From assembly GCF_029674545.1 (NCBI RefSeq), contig NZ_CP121354.1:2613001-2677000 (forward strand): 64,000 bases of DNA, given 5' to 3'. Each line of letters opens with the position of its first letter. Position 1 is the stretch's first letter. Of the stretch, positions 34,295-43,088 are shown in pieces. Position numbers and translations under genes: made by a program. A model generated the notes under the pieces. It was not told the origin of the DNA, made no database searches, and worked only from the letters and a program-made list of their open reading frames with translations. Origin of the DNA: Mesorhizobium sp. WSM4904. GTDB lineage: Bacteria; Pseudomonadota; Alphaproteobacteria; Rhizobiales; Rhizobiaceae.

Positions 34295-34414
34295 TCAGCG
34301 GACCCGGCGATCGCCGATAAGGCCGAGAAGAAGCAGGGTCGAAGCAAGCGCGCGCACGGTCTCGCCGGCAAAGCCGGGGCGAGGAGAAGCGACGGAGCGG
34401 GTGCGCGTGGTCAT
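34295..34414 (-). CDS. leuL: Leucine-rich leader peptide upstream of leuA
   Basis: This 39-residue ORF begins at ATG 34414 with GAGAG upstream. It has six leucines, five of them in the run LLLLGL (codons at 34336-34319, CTG CTT CTT CTC then GGC CTT). It is followed at once by stem-loops and 151 bases later by leuA on the same strand. Runs of codons for the end-product amino acid are the mark of ribosome-mediated attenuation leaders. No protein function is expected. The name leuL is descriptive. Confidence 0.72.
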   Translation of the reverse strand: MTTRTRSVASPRPGFAGETVRALASTLLLLGLIGDRRVR

Positions 34415-34462
34415 GCCGGCTCTCTTACAGGAGCGGGCATCTGGAGGCAAGTGCCGGTTCCG

Positions 34463-34529
34463 GCTTTAAGTCTTTGGTTTCATGCATGTCGTTTCCCAAA
34501 ACCGCTGCACATTTTTGGGCGACATGCCA
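34463..34529. repeat. Dispersed two-hairpin intergenic repeat, copy 3
   Basis: A decayed module I end (CTTTAAGTCTTTGGTTT) is followed by module II: GCATGTCG, CCCAAAACCGCTGCAC, TTTTTGGGCGACATGC. The arms CATGTCG and CGACATG pair. It lies between the divergent leuA leader and the ATP-grasp gene. Confidence 0.8.
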
Positions 34530-34606
34530 TCGGCGCGGCTCTTCCCCGCCCCCGGCAAATGCGCCACACTCGTTCCCGGAGACCTGATCTCAGGGGGAGG
34601 CAGTGC

Positions 34607-35773
34607 ATGAATTTCGTGTTCTTCTCGCCGCATTTTCCTGCCAACGGCGCCGATTTCTGCGACCGGCTGAAGAAGGCCGGCGCCACCGTGCTCGGCATCG
34701 GCGACGCGCCCTATGAGACGCTGAGTGGGAAGCTCAAGGAAGCACTGTCGGAATATTACCGCGTCGCGGACATGGAAGACTACGATGCCGTGTTCCGGGC
34801 GATGGGACATTTCATCCACAAATGGGGTCGCATCGACCGCTTCGAATCGCTCAATGAGCACTGGCTGGAGCTTGAGGCCAACATCCGCACTGACTTCAAT
34901 ATTTTCGGCACCAAGCTTGATTTCGTGAAGAATTTGAAGCGCAAGAGCCGCATGCGCGCCTTCTTCCGCAAGAGCGGCGTCGAAACCATTCCACAGCGCA
35001 AATGCTCGGACCGCGCCGGGGCCATGACCTTCATCCGTCGCGTCGGCTACCCGGTGGTGGTGAAGCCGGATTCAGGCTCCGGCGCCTCGAACACGTTCAA
35101 GATCTCCAACGCCAGCGAGCTCGACCAGTTCTTCAAGGACAAGCCCGAGGGCGTGACCTTCGTCATGGAGCAGTTCATCGAGGGGCTGGTGGTGACCTTC
35201 GACGGCCTCGTCAACCGCGACGGCGAGGTGGTGCTGGCGGCGAGCCATCGCTACGACCAGAGCATCATGGACGCGGTCAACAACGACCGCCATATGAGCT
35301 ACACCTGCTTCCCGGAGATCAGCCCGGCGGTCGAGGAGGCGGGCCGCAAGATCGTGAAAGCGTTCGACGTGCGCGAGCGCTTCTTCCATATCGAGCTGTT
35401 CGAGACCAGGGACAAGCGCATCATCGCGCTCGAGGTCAACATGCGTCCGCCAGGCGCCTGGATGACGGACGCCATCAACTATACCTTCGACATCGATGTC
35501 TATGCCGCCTGGGCCGACATGGTGGTGAAGGACGCGGCCGGTGGCCCGTACAAGGGCAAGTACTTCACCGCCTATGCCAGCCGCAAACGCCATATCGACT
35601 ATTTGCACAGCCATGAGGACGTGCTAGCCGCCCACGGCGACAAGATCGTCCACCACCAGGCCATCGAAGAGGTTTTCAGCCGCGCCATGGGCAACTACGC
35701 CTACCAGATGCGTTCCAAGGACCAGAAGGCGTTGCGCCAGGCGGTCGACTACATCCACGCGGAAAAGGCGTGA
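34607..35773 (+). CDS. ATP-grasp ligase of unknown product
   Basis: This 388-residue ATP-grasp protein has the nucleotide loop VVVKPDSGSGASNTFKI, VMEQFIEGLVVTFDGLVNRDGEVV, and a metal-binding tail IALEVNMRPPGAWMTDAINYTFDIDVYAAWADM. ATP-grasp enzymes join a carboxylate to an amine or thiol through an acyl-phosphate. The N-terminal 120 residues contain an unusual PYETLSGKLKEALSEYYRVADMEDYDAVFRAMG region. The start at 34607 follows GGGGGAGG. It is four bases upstream of an esterase, and likely makes an amide or ester-like metabolite. I do not recognise the product. Confidence 0.88.
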   Translation: MNFVFFSPHFPANGADFCDRLKKAGATVLGIGDAPYETLSGKLKEALSEYYRVADMEDYDAVFRAMGHFIHKWGRIDRFESLNEHWLELEANIRTDFNIFGTKLDFVKNLKRKSRMRAFFRKSGVETIPQRKCSDRAGAMTFIRRVGYPVVVKPDSGSGASNTFKISNASELDQFFKDKPEGVTFVMEQFIEGLVVTFDGLVNRDGEVVLAASHRYDQSIMDAVNNDRHMSYTCFPEISPAVEEAGRKIVKAFDVRERFFHIELFETRDKRIIALEVNMRPPGAWMTDAINYTFDIDVYAAWADMVVKDAAGGPYKGKYFTAYASRKRHIDYLHSHEDVLAAHGDKIVHHQAIEEVFSRAMGNYAYQMRSKDQKALRQAVDYIHAEKA

Positions 35774-35777
35774 GGCG

Positions 35778-36554
35778 ATGGACGTTTCCTATCACAAGGG
35801 TCATGCCCGCAACCTCGGCCGCGACATGGAATACAAGCGCTACGGCCATGCCGGGCGCCCGGTTGTGGTGTTCCCGACCTCGCAGGGGCGCTTCTACCAG
35901 TTCGAGGATTCGGGCGGCGTCGGCGCGCTCGCCGAATTCATCGATACCGGCCGCATCCAGCTGTTCACGCTCGACGGCATCGATTCGGAATCCTTCTTCG
36001 ACAAGCATGGCGATCCTATCCACCGCATCGCCCGCCACGAGGCCTATTTCCGCTATGTGCGCGAGGAGGCGCTGCCGGAACTGCAGTCGGTTGCTGCCAA
36101 GGCCAATGGCGGACGCATGTTAAAGCCGCTGTTCTGCGGCTGCTCGATGGGCGGCTATCATTCCTCGAATTTCGTCTTCCGCTTTCCGGAACTGGCGAGC
36201 GGCGTGATCTCGCTGTCCGGCGTCTACTCCACCCGCGACTTCTTCGGCCGGGCGCTGGAGGGCAGCATCTATTTCAACTCGCCGCTCGATTATCTGCCGG
36301 GCATCGTCGACCAGCGGCTGCTCGGCCGATTGAGGGCGCTGCGACTGATCTTCTGCTGCGGGCAGGGCGCCTGGGAAGAGCGCATGCTTGTCGAAACGCG
36401 CGAACTCGAGCAGGTGCTGCGCGACAAATCCATTCCGGCCTGGGTCGACTATTGGGGCGGCGACGTCAGCCACGACTGGCCGTGGTGGCACAAGCAGCTC
36501 GTCTATTTCTTCGGCCGTTGGCTGGACGACGACCTGATGCACAGGATCGATTGA
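35778..36554 (+). CDS. Alpha/beta hydrolase (esterase) paired with the ATP-grasp ligase
   Basis: This 258-residue esterase has nucleophile Ser123 in FCGCSMGGYHSSNF. The YWGGDVSHDWPWWHKQLVYFF tail carries the candidate acid and His. The first residues MDVSYHKGHARNLGRDMEYKRYGHAGRPVVVFPTSQG form the oxyanion part. Length is normal for D-type esterases of this group. It starts four bases after the ligase and overlaps the next gene by one base. It could release or modify the ligase product. Confidence 0.85.
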   Translation: MDVSYHKGHARNLGRDMEYKRYGHAGRPVVVFPTSQGRFYQFEDSGGVGALAEFIDTGRIQLFTLDGIDSESFFDKHGDPIHRIARHEAYFRYVREEALPELQSVAAKANGGRMLKPLFCGCSMGGYHSSNFVFRFPELASGVISLSGVYSTRDFFGRALEGSIYFNSPLDYLPGIVDQRLLGRLRALRLIFCCGQGAWEERMLVETRELEQVLRDKSIPAWVDYWGGDVSHDWPWWHKQLVYFFGRWLDDDLMHRID

Positions 36555-36868
36555 TGGCCGCGCCCGAGCCCATCCGCCGTTTTGTCGAAGCCACCAATGC
36601 CGGCGACATGGAGGCTTTTCTCGATACCTTCACGGCCGACGCCTTGCTCACCGATTGGGGCCGCTCCTTCCGCGGGCGCGAGGGGATCGCGCGCTGGAAC
36701 CAGACGGACAATATCGGCGTGCGGTCCTGCCTCGACATAGTGCGCATCGTGCAGTCGGATGGCGCCTACCATGTGCGCATCAAGGTGGCCGGCAACGGCT
36801 TCAACGGCGAAGGCGACATGACCTTCAAGCTGGACGGCGACCGGATCGCGAGCCTGGTGATCGCCTGA
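36554..36868 (+). CDS. NTF2/SnoaL-like small protein
   Basis: This 104-residue protein has a SnoaL/NTF2-like cone fold: IRRFVEATNAGDMEAFLDTFTADALLTDWGRSFRGREGIARWNQTDNIG. The start overlaps the esterase stop by one base (TGATG). Members are often isomerases, hydratases or ligand holders. Its tight coupling suggests that it acts on the ligase/esterase product. The function is not shown. Confidence 0.78.
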   Translation: MAAPEPIRRFVEATNAGDMEAFLDTFTADALLTDWGRSFRGREGIARWNQTDNIGVRSCLDIVRIVQSDGAYHVRIKVAGNGFNGEGDMTFKLDGDRIASLVIA

Positions 36869-36911
36869 CGTCGCCTTGCGGGTATCCACCGGCGTCCGGC
36901 TGCTCAAAATA

Positions 36912-36926
36912 TGACAATTATAGTCA
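36912..36926 (+). promoter_or_regulatory. Iron-responsive operator (TGA-N9-TCA) upstream of the siderophore-interacting protein
   Basis: TGA-CAATTATAG-TCA at 36912-36926, extended by one base each side to ATGAC...GTCAT, matches the RirA iron-responsive operator form TGA-N9-TCA. It lies about 110 bases before the coding start at 37024. A second such box controls the adjacent receptor gene. RirA represses these promoters under iron sufficiency in rhizobia. RirA itself is not in the window. Confidence 0.72.
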
Positions 36927-37023
36927 TCTTTTTCTGGAAAAGGCCCTGATGCTGTGGCATGCCTGCCAGGACGATGGCGTCGGCCTGTGATGGCCGTATC
37001 GCCACAACCCCTTGTCGAAAGGC

Positions 37024-38130
37024 ATGGCGATGGTCCAGCTCAGCGCGCAAACCCATATCCGCAACGATGCCATCCGGGCGGTCATGGACAGGCTGCGCGC
37101 CGAGCATGGCGACTGCGAGATCGATGGCGGCGTCGCGGATCAGTGGGAGCTCCGCATGGATTACGGCTCGCTGCGCGCCGCCTTCGAAGACGGCGGCATG
37201 CTGATCCGGGTCTCGGCGCGAGACGAGACCTGCCTGTCTTACATGAAGATGATCGTCGCGGGCCATATCGCCGGGCAGCTCGGGACCACCGACGGCCTGC
37301 GCTGGCAGGGCGACGGCAACGATGCCGGCACGCCTGTCTTCTTCCGCGAGATCACAGTCAAGTCCTCGACGCGGCTGTCGCCGCATATGCAGCGCGTGCG
37401 CTTTTTGGGTCACGACCTCGGCCGCTTTGCCCATGGCGGGCTGCATGTGCGGCTGCTGCTGCCACCCGCCGGACGGCAGCCGGTGTGGCCGGTGATGGGC
37501 GCCGACGGCATGATCGTGTGGCCCTCGGGCGAGGATGCGCTCACGGTTCGCGTCTACACGATCCGGGCGCTGGACGTCGCGGCCGGCTGGCTCGACATCG
37601 ACTTCGTGCTGCATCCCGGCACCGAAACGCCGGCGGCCGCTTTCGCGCAGGGCGCGCGGGCGGGCGACGTCATCGGCATGATTGGCCCCGGCGGCGGCGA
37701 CGTGCCGGAAGCGCAAAACCTGCTTCTTGTCGGCGACGATACGGCGCTTCCAGCCATCGGCAGGATGCTGGAGGAGCTTGCGCCGTCGATCCGCGCCGAG
37801 GTCCTTGTCGAAGTCGATGGTCCGCAAGACCGGATCGCGCTGGCGGGGGACGACAACGTCACCGTCCGCTGGCTTTACCGGCACGGCGGCGAGGCCGGCT
37901 GCGCAGGTCTCTTGCCAGCGGCGCTGCGCGAGCGCGGCCGTGTGGCCGACGATCTCTATGTCTGGGCAGGGTGCGAATTCGCCGACTTCCGCGAGATCCG
38001 CAGGATCGTGCGCAAGGAGTGGGGCCTGCCGCGCGACCGGCATCTGGTCACCGCCTATTGGCGCCGGAGCTCGCAAGGCGAGGAGGGGGGCGGCGAGGAG
38101 GGGGGCGGCGAGGAACGGGACAATACATGA
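37024..38130 (+). CDS. DUF2218-siderophore-interacting protein (ferric reductase) fusion
   Basis: This 368-residue protein begins with a DUF2218 domain (residues about 1-95: SAQTHIRNDAIRAVMDRLRAEHG ... SYMKMIVAGHIA), then a FAD-binding siderophore-interacting domain of ViuB type (REITVKSSTRLSPHMQRVRF; TVRVYTIRALD; LVGDDTALPAIGRMLE; VWAGCEFADFREIRRIVRKEWGL). It should reduce ferric siderophore in the cytoplasm. The C-terminus ends in a low-complexity repeat (GEEGG twice), encoded by a 15-base tandem duplication. ATG at 37024 or 37030. Confidence 0.9.
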   Translation: MAMVQLSAQTHIRNDAIRAVMDRLRAEHGDCEIDGGVADQWELRMDYGSLRAAFEDGGMLIRVSARDETCLSYMKMIVAGHIAGQLGTTDGLRWQGDGNDAGTPVFFREITVKSSTRLSPHMQRVRFLGHDLGRFAHGGLHVRLLLPPAGRQPVWPVMGADGMIVWPSGEDALTVRVYTIRALDVAAGWLDIDFVLHPGTETPAAAFAQGARAGDVIGMIGPGGGDVPEAQNLLLVGDDTALPAIGRMLEELAPSIRAEVLVEVDGPQDRIALAGDDNVTVRWLYRHGGEAGCAGLLPAALRERGRVADDLYVWAGCEFADFREIRRIVRKEWGLPRDRHLVTAYWRRSSQGEEGGGEEGGGEERDNT

Positions 38131-38176
38131 ATATGGATTTGTCCTCGCCGCCCGGTTTTCAACAGTCAGCGATGCC

Positions 38177-40309
38177 TCAGAAGCGGTAGCGCAGGCTGCC
38201 GAACAGCGAGCGGCCTTCGTCGCGGTAGCAATAGCCGGCCGAGCAGATCGTCCGCTGGTTGTCGAACAGGTTCTTGGCGTTGACCTGCAGCTTGACGCCC
38301 TCGAGCTTCGGATTGCGGTAGCCGAAATCATAGGACAGCGAGGCGTCGACGAAGGCGCGTGCATCGTTCTTGAAGGTGTTGGTGTCGTCGCCGTAGCTTG
38401 CCCCGGCAAAGCGCACGCCGGCGCCGAGCCCAAGCCCGGCAAGCATGCCGCTCTCGAACTGATAGTGGCCCCAGAGCGACAGGATGTGGTTCGGCGTCGC
38501 CGAAAGCTCCTTGCCGACCGTGCCTTCCGCGCCGCGTTCGATCTTCATGCGCAGATAGGTGTAGGAGGCAATGACGCTGAAGCCGTTGTCGAGCGAGGCA
38601 TTGGCTTCCAGCTCGACGCCGCGCGAGTTGAGATCGAGCTGACGCTGCTTGTTGATGCCGGTCGAGGCGTCGAAGACGACGCCATCCTTCTGGTCGATGT
38701 CGAACAGCGCGGCGCTGACGGTCGCGTTGTAATCGGGGACCTCGTATTTGACGCCGATCTCCTTCTGCGTCGCGATGGTCGGGCGGGCGACATGAGTGAC
38801 GTCGCTGTCGATGTCGTCATAGACGAAGCCGATGTTGGGCGAGAACGAGGTCGAATAATTGACATAGGGGATGATGCCCCATTCGGTGCGGTAGGAGAGG
38901 CCGATGCGGCCGGAGAAGGCGCTGTCCTTCTGCTTCGACCGGCTGAAATCGGCGGCGGTCGAGGTGGTGTCGACCCAATCATAGCGGCCGCTGGTGAACA
39001 GGGTGAAATCGTTCCACTCCATCTGGTCGTGCAGGTAGACGCCGAGCTGGTTCATCTGCTGGCCCCCGGAATAGGGAACGGCTGCCGACTTGATGTCCTC
39101 GACCGAGACATAGGAGAGCCCGCTGCCGGCGTCGTAGTCCGACCAGGCATAATCGATGCCGCCGACCGCGGTGTGCCGCACCGGGCCGGTGTCGAATTCG
39201 AGCTGCGCCATGTTGTCGACGACGAAGTTCTTCATCTTCTCGGTGTAGTGACCCCAGTAGCGCTGCAGCGGCTGGTCGGCGCCGACCAAATAGTGGCCGC
39301 TATATTCGATATCGCTGTCGACGGCGTCGTAGCGCAAGTTCTGGCGCACCGTCAGCCAGTCGTTGACGCGGTGCTCGAACTCGTAGCCGATGCGGCCCTG
39401 GTCCTGGCTGAAGTCGTTCCAGGCCGGGTCGCCTTCGTAGACGTTCGACAGCACGCCATAGGCCGAGTTGTAGAACGCCGCGGTGCCGCCGGTGACGGAC
39501 TTCGAATATTCGCCGAGGATCGTCAGCTTGGTGTCCTCGTCCGGCTTGAAGGTGACGGCCGGAGCCAGATAGAGCTTGTCGTCCGGATAGGCGGGCAGGT
39601 CGGTATCGCTGAGGCGGCCGAGGCTGGTGAAGCGATAGAGGATGCTGCCGTCATCGTTGACCGGCCCGGAGGCATCCAGCGCCGCCTGGAAGCGGTTGTG
39701 CTCGCCCGCCAGCAATTCGATCTCGCGGAACGGCTCGTCCTTGGGCCGCTTGGTGACGACGTTGACGATGCCGCCCGGGCCGCTGACGCCATAAAGCGAG
39801 GACGCCGGCCCTTTCAGAATGGTGACGCCCTCGATGCCGTAAGGCTCGGTCTTGAACCAGGCCGAAGGCCCGTTGTACTGGCGCAGCCCGTCGCGGAACA
39901 TGCCGTTATAGAAGGCCTGGAAGCCGCGCAGGAAGAAGGCGTCGTAGCGAGTGTCGAAGCCGAAGCTGTTGGGATTGGCGCTCGCCGTATAGCCCAGCGC
40001 ATCGTTCAGCGTGCGCGGCTTCTGGTCCTCGATCTGCTTCTGCGTCACGACCGAGACCGCCTGCGGGATCTTGACGATCGGCGTGTCGACCTTGGTGCCG
40101 ATGCGGTCCTTCTTGGCGACGTAGCCGTCCTGCACCAGGATCTCGTTGCTTTCGGCGGTCACCTCGATCTTGCCGAGAACAGCGCCGTCTCCATTGTCCT
40201 GCGCAGCGGCCGGCGGCGCTTGGCCAAGCACGGCGGAGGCCGCCAGCATTGATATTCCCCAGCGCCATGTAGTCGACCGCTCGCCCATTAACTTGTCTCC
40301 GATTCTCAT
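38177..40309 (-). CDS. TonB-dependent siderophore receptor
   Basis: This 710-residue outer-membrane receptor has a signal peptide (SMLAASAVLGQAPPAAAQ), a plug domain with the TonB-box-like KIEVTAESNEI and the DRIGTKVDTPIVKIPQAVSVVTQ region, and a 22-strand barrel ending in the terminal Phe (SLRYRF). The plug segment GPASSLYGVSGPGGIVNVVTKRP is typical of FhuA/FcuA-type hydroxamate receptors. It is convergent with the siderophore-interacting protein gene. A TGA-N9-TCA box lies 29 bases upstream of its start. The siderophore is unknown. Confidence 0.95.
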   Translation of the reverse strand: MRIGDKLMGERSTTWRWGISMLAASAVLGQAPPAAAQDNGDGAVLGKIEVTAESNEILVQDGYVAKKDRIGTKVDTPIVKIPQAVSVVTQKQIEDQKPRTLNDALGYTASANPNSFGFDTRYDAFFLRGFQAFYNGMFRDGLRQYNGPSAWFKTEPYGIEGVTILKGPASSLYGVSGPGGIVNVVTKRPKDEPFREIELLAGEHNRFQAALDASGPVNDDGSILYRFTSLGRLSDTDLPAYPDDKLYLAPAVTFKPDEDTKLTILGEYSKSVTGGTAAFYNSAYGVLSNVYEGDPAWNDFSQDQGRIGYEFEHRVNDWLTVRQNLRYDAVDSDIEYSGHYLVGADQPLQRYWGHYTEKMKNFVVDNMAQLEFDTGPVRHTAVGGIDYAWSDYDAGSGLSYVSVEDIKSAAVPYSGGQQMNQLGVYLHDQMEWNDFTLFTSGRYDWVDTTSTAADFSRSKQKDSAFSGRIGLSYRTEWGIIPYVNYSTSFSPNIGFVYDDIDSDVTHVARPTIATQKEIGVKYEVPDYNATVSAALFDIDQKDGVVFDASTGINKQRQLDLNSRGVELEANASLDNGFSVIASYTYLRMKIERGAEGTVGKELSATPNHILSLWGHYQFESGMLAGLGLGAGVRFAGASYGDDTNTFKNDARAFVDASLSYDFGYRNPKLEGVKLQVNAKNLFDNQRTICSAGYCYRDEGRSLFGSLRYRF

Positions 40310-40337
40310 GTTTATTGCGCTCTCGCGCTCTCAAATA

Positions 40338-40352
40338 TGAGTAACTGAGTCA
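40338..40352 (-). promoter_or_regulatory. Iron-responsive operator (TGA-N9-TCA) upstream of the TonB receptor
   Basis: TGA-GTAACTGAG-TCA at 40338-40352 (plus strand) matches TGA-N9-TCA and is the same form on either strand. It overlaps a TTGAC -35-like element for the minus-strand receptor gene, placed to block transcription. Confidence 0.72.
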
Positions 40353-40488
40353 AGTATTTTTTATACCCTAGCCGAACTCGATGACGTCATATGCGTCAGA
40401 CAGGTCGGTCGTGGTTGCGCCTCCCCATAACGATACAGGTCGGCGCCCGCCGAAGACGACTGGAAGGGCGCCGCATCTTGGGCGGCGG

Positions 40489-42024
40489 CTAGCCTTCCTG
40501 GCAGGCCGGGAGAGGCGCGACGTCTTGTTCCGGCGCCGATCCGCGACGCAGGCCGAGGAAGACGACGATGGCGGTGAGGAAGGTGATTGTCGCCAACACG
40601 ACGAGCAGCCGGTCGAAAGCCGCCTCGTAGGCATGGATGAGAACGCTGGCGTTAGCCGTCGGCAGATGTTGCGCCGTTTCGCCGATATTGCCGGTTGCAA
40701 GCAGCTGCGCCGCCGCAGCCGCCAGGGCGGGCGAAGCCAATCCTTGATTGCCGAGCTGGGTGGCGGTGAAACCCGACAGCGCCGCCATGACGATCGCCAG
40801 CGCCACGCCCTCGCTAGCGACGCGGGTGGTGTTGAAGATGCCGACCGCCATGCCCGCGCGCTCCTTCGGCACGACGCTGACGGCAAGACCGTCCATCAGG
40901 CCCCAGGGCAAGGCGATGCCGATGCCGATCAAGACCAGCGGGGCCACCAGCGCGCTGTCCACCGCGGGAACACGACTGAGCCAGACGAGGCCGGCGGCTG
41001 CGACAAGCAGGCCGATACCGCTGATCGTGGCCGGAGCGACCCAGCGCGCCAACTGGCCGGCAAGCAGCGGCAATATCAGCAGCGGCCCGGAGAGGCAGAT
41101 CATCAACTGCCCCGCCTTGATCTCGCTCATCCCCTCGATGCCGATGAAGCGGATCGGCAAGAGCACGAGCAGGACGACAAAGGCGTAGGCAGGCGCGGCG
41201 GCCAGGAACTGGACGCCGACGAAACGCGGGAAGCGAAACAGGGTCAGGTCCAGCATCGGTCGGCGCACGCGTCGCTCGACAATGACGAAAGCGACAAAGC
41301 AGATGGCGGCCATGCCGAGAAGCGCGACGACGACGGGGTCCGTCCAGCCGTTCTGCGGTGCCTGCAGCACGCCATAGGTCAACGCGGCGAGCGCTATGGT
41401 GAAGGTGCCAGCTCCCGCCCAGTCGAGCCCGGCCGCATCCGGGTCGCGCGATTCGGCGACGGTGCGCAGGCCGAGGGACGCAGCAGCAACCGCGAGCACC
41501 GCCACCAGAAGGAAGATCGCGCGCCAGCCGAAAGCGTCGATGAGCAGGCCGGAGGCAACCGGGCCGAAGGCGAGGCCGATGCCGAAGCTGGTGCCGAGGA
41601 AGCTGAAGGCGCGCAGCCGCAACTGGCCGTCGAATTCCTGAGCAAGCGCAGAGGCGCCGCCGGCGAAAGCGGCAGCACCGCCTATGCCTTGCAAAGCCCT
41701 GAAAATATCGAACCAGACGATGTCGGGCGCAAGTGTGGCGCCCATCGCGGCAAGGACATAGGTGGCGAGGCCAGCGAGGAAGATCCGCTTGCGGCCATGG
41801 TTGTCGGCCAGTGCTCCGGCCGCCATCAGGCTGGCGCCGAAGGTAAGCATGAAGGCATTCGTCACCCAATTGAGTTCGATCGGGCTGCCGCCGAGGTCGG
41901 CGGCAATGCGGGAAAGCGCCACGGCGGGGCCGGTGAAGCTCAACGGCATCGTCATGGCGGCGAGACAAACCGACAGCAGCACAAGCCATCTGCCGGCGGA
42001 GCCGGTTATGGTCATCGAAGTCAT
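40489..42024 (-). CDS. MFS drug-efflux-type transporter (DHA2, 14 TM)
   Basis: This 511-residue MFS permease has the motif A loop GALADNHGRKRIFLAG and motif C-like GSPIELNWVTNAFML to GIGGAAAFAGGAS. About fourteen hydrophobic helices fit the DHA2 branch. It is divergent from a LysR regulator by 148 bases. It probably exports drugs or natural compounds with protons. The specific substrate cannot be read. Confidence 0.92.
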   Translation of the reverse strand: MTSMTITGSAGRWLVLLSVCLAAMTMPLSFTGPAVALSRIAADLGGSPIELNWVTNAFMLTFGASLMAAGALADNHGRKRIFLAGLATYVLAAMGATLAPDIVWFDIFRALQGIGGAAAFAGGASALAQEFDGQLRLRAFSFLGTSFGIGLAFGPVASGLLIDAFGWRAIFLLVAVLAVAAASLGLRTVAESRDPDAAGLDWAGAGTFTIALAALTYGVLQAPQNGWTDPVVVALLGMAAICFVAFVIVERRVRRPMLDLTLFRFPRFVGVQFLAAAPAYAFVVLLVLLPIRFIGIEGMSEIKAGQLMICLSGPLLILPLLAGQLARWVAPATISGIGLLVAAAGLVWLSRVPAVDSALVAPLVLIGIGIALPWGLMDGLAVSVVPKERAGMAVGIFNTTRVASEGVALAIVMAALSGFTATQLGNQGLASPALAAAAAQLLATGNIGETAQHLPTANASVLIHAYEAAFDRLLVVLATITFLTAIVVFLGLRRGSAPEQDVAPLPACQEG

Positions 42025-42171
42025 GGATCTTCCTATCTGAGGCGGGATTTTCCGGCACGCCGCGGATTGGCGGCGCCGATCGCAACGACAAGATAGGGCG
42101 GCGACATTTCCGGCAAAATAGTATTAAATCTCCGATCATACCGGAATGAAACGCTCGAATGGATTCACGCG

Positions 42172-43059
42172 ATGGATCGCCTCAACGGCCTTCTGGCTTT
42201 CGCCCGCACCGCAGAGCTCGGCAGCTTTGTCGCCGCCGGCCGGGCGCTGGGAATCTCGGCATCCGCCGTCGGCAAGAGTGTCGCCCGACTCGAGCAGGAG
42301 CTCGGGGTGCGTCTCCTGCAGCGCAGCACGCGACGCATAGGTCTGACCGAGGAGGGCAAGCTGTTCAACGAACGCGTGCGCCGCATCCTCGACGACATCG
42401 ACGATGCCGAGGCGATGCTGTCGCGGACGCGCGAGACGCCGCATGGGCGGCTGCGCGTTTCGACACCGATCGTCACCTATCATCTGCTTTTGCCGGTGCT
42501 TTCGGAATTCATGGCGCGATATCCGGAGATCGAGCTCGATATCGATTTCAACGATCGCATCGTCGACATCATCGAAGAGGGCATCGATGTCGCGATCCGA
42601 AGCGGCGAGTTGCCCGATTCACGATTGGTATCGAGGCCGGTTGCGCCCTTTCGCATGATCTTATGCGCGGCCGCTTCCTACCTCGACCGCCATGGCACGC
42701 CCGGCACGCCAGCGGATCTCGCAGCGCATTTCGGCATACACTTCCGCTTTCTCAACAGCGGCAGGTTGCTCGACTGGCCGTTCATTACCGGGAGCGCGGC
42801 ACCACAGATACGCTCGATGCTGACCTGCAACAACATGGAGGCATTGAAGGGCGCCACGATCGCTGGTCTGGGCATCGCCTGCATGCCCGATTTCCTGGTG
42901 CGGGGGGCGCTGCATGAGGGAACGCTGCGCACCGTGCTTGACGACCATGTCGACGGTCGCGGCCAGTTCCGCATGCTGTGGCCATCCAATCGCCACCTCT
43001 CGCCGAAGGTTCGCGTCTTCGTCGATTTCCTCCCCGAGCGGCTTGCGGCCGGACGGTAG
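42172..43059 (+). CDS. LysR-family transcriptional regulator
   Basis: This 295-residue LysR regulator has an N-terminal helix-turn-helix (LNGLLAFARTAELGSFVAAGRALGISASAVGKSVARLEQELGVRLLQRSTRRIGLTEEG) and a periplasmic-binding-like effector domain. The divergent MFS gene is the probable target. The effector is unknown. Confidence 0.93.
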   Translation: MDRLNGLLAFARTAELGSFVAAGRALGISASAVGKSVARLEQELGVRLLQRSTRRIGLTEEGKLFNERVRRILDDIDDAEAMLSRTRETPHGRLRVSTPIVTYHLLLPVLSEFMARYPEIELDIDFNDRIVDIIEEGIDVAIRSGELPDSRLVSRPVAPFRMILCAAASYLDRHGTPGTPADLAAHFGIHFRFLNSGRLLDWPFITGSAAPQIRSMLTCNNMEALKGATIAGLGIACMPDFLVRGALHEGTLRTVLDDHVDGRGQFRMLWPSNRHLSPKVRVFVDFLPERLAAGR

Positions 43060-43088
43060 GTTTCGCCGGGCCAAGGCTGCGACGATGG

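Noticed and set aside
37682..40252. 856-codon plus-strand frame opposite the TonB receptor gene
   Set aside because: It is a shadow of the receptor gene in a GC-rich region: no domain, low-complexity composition, no ribosome-binding site.
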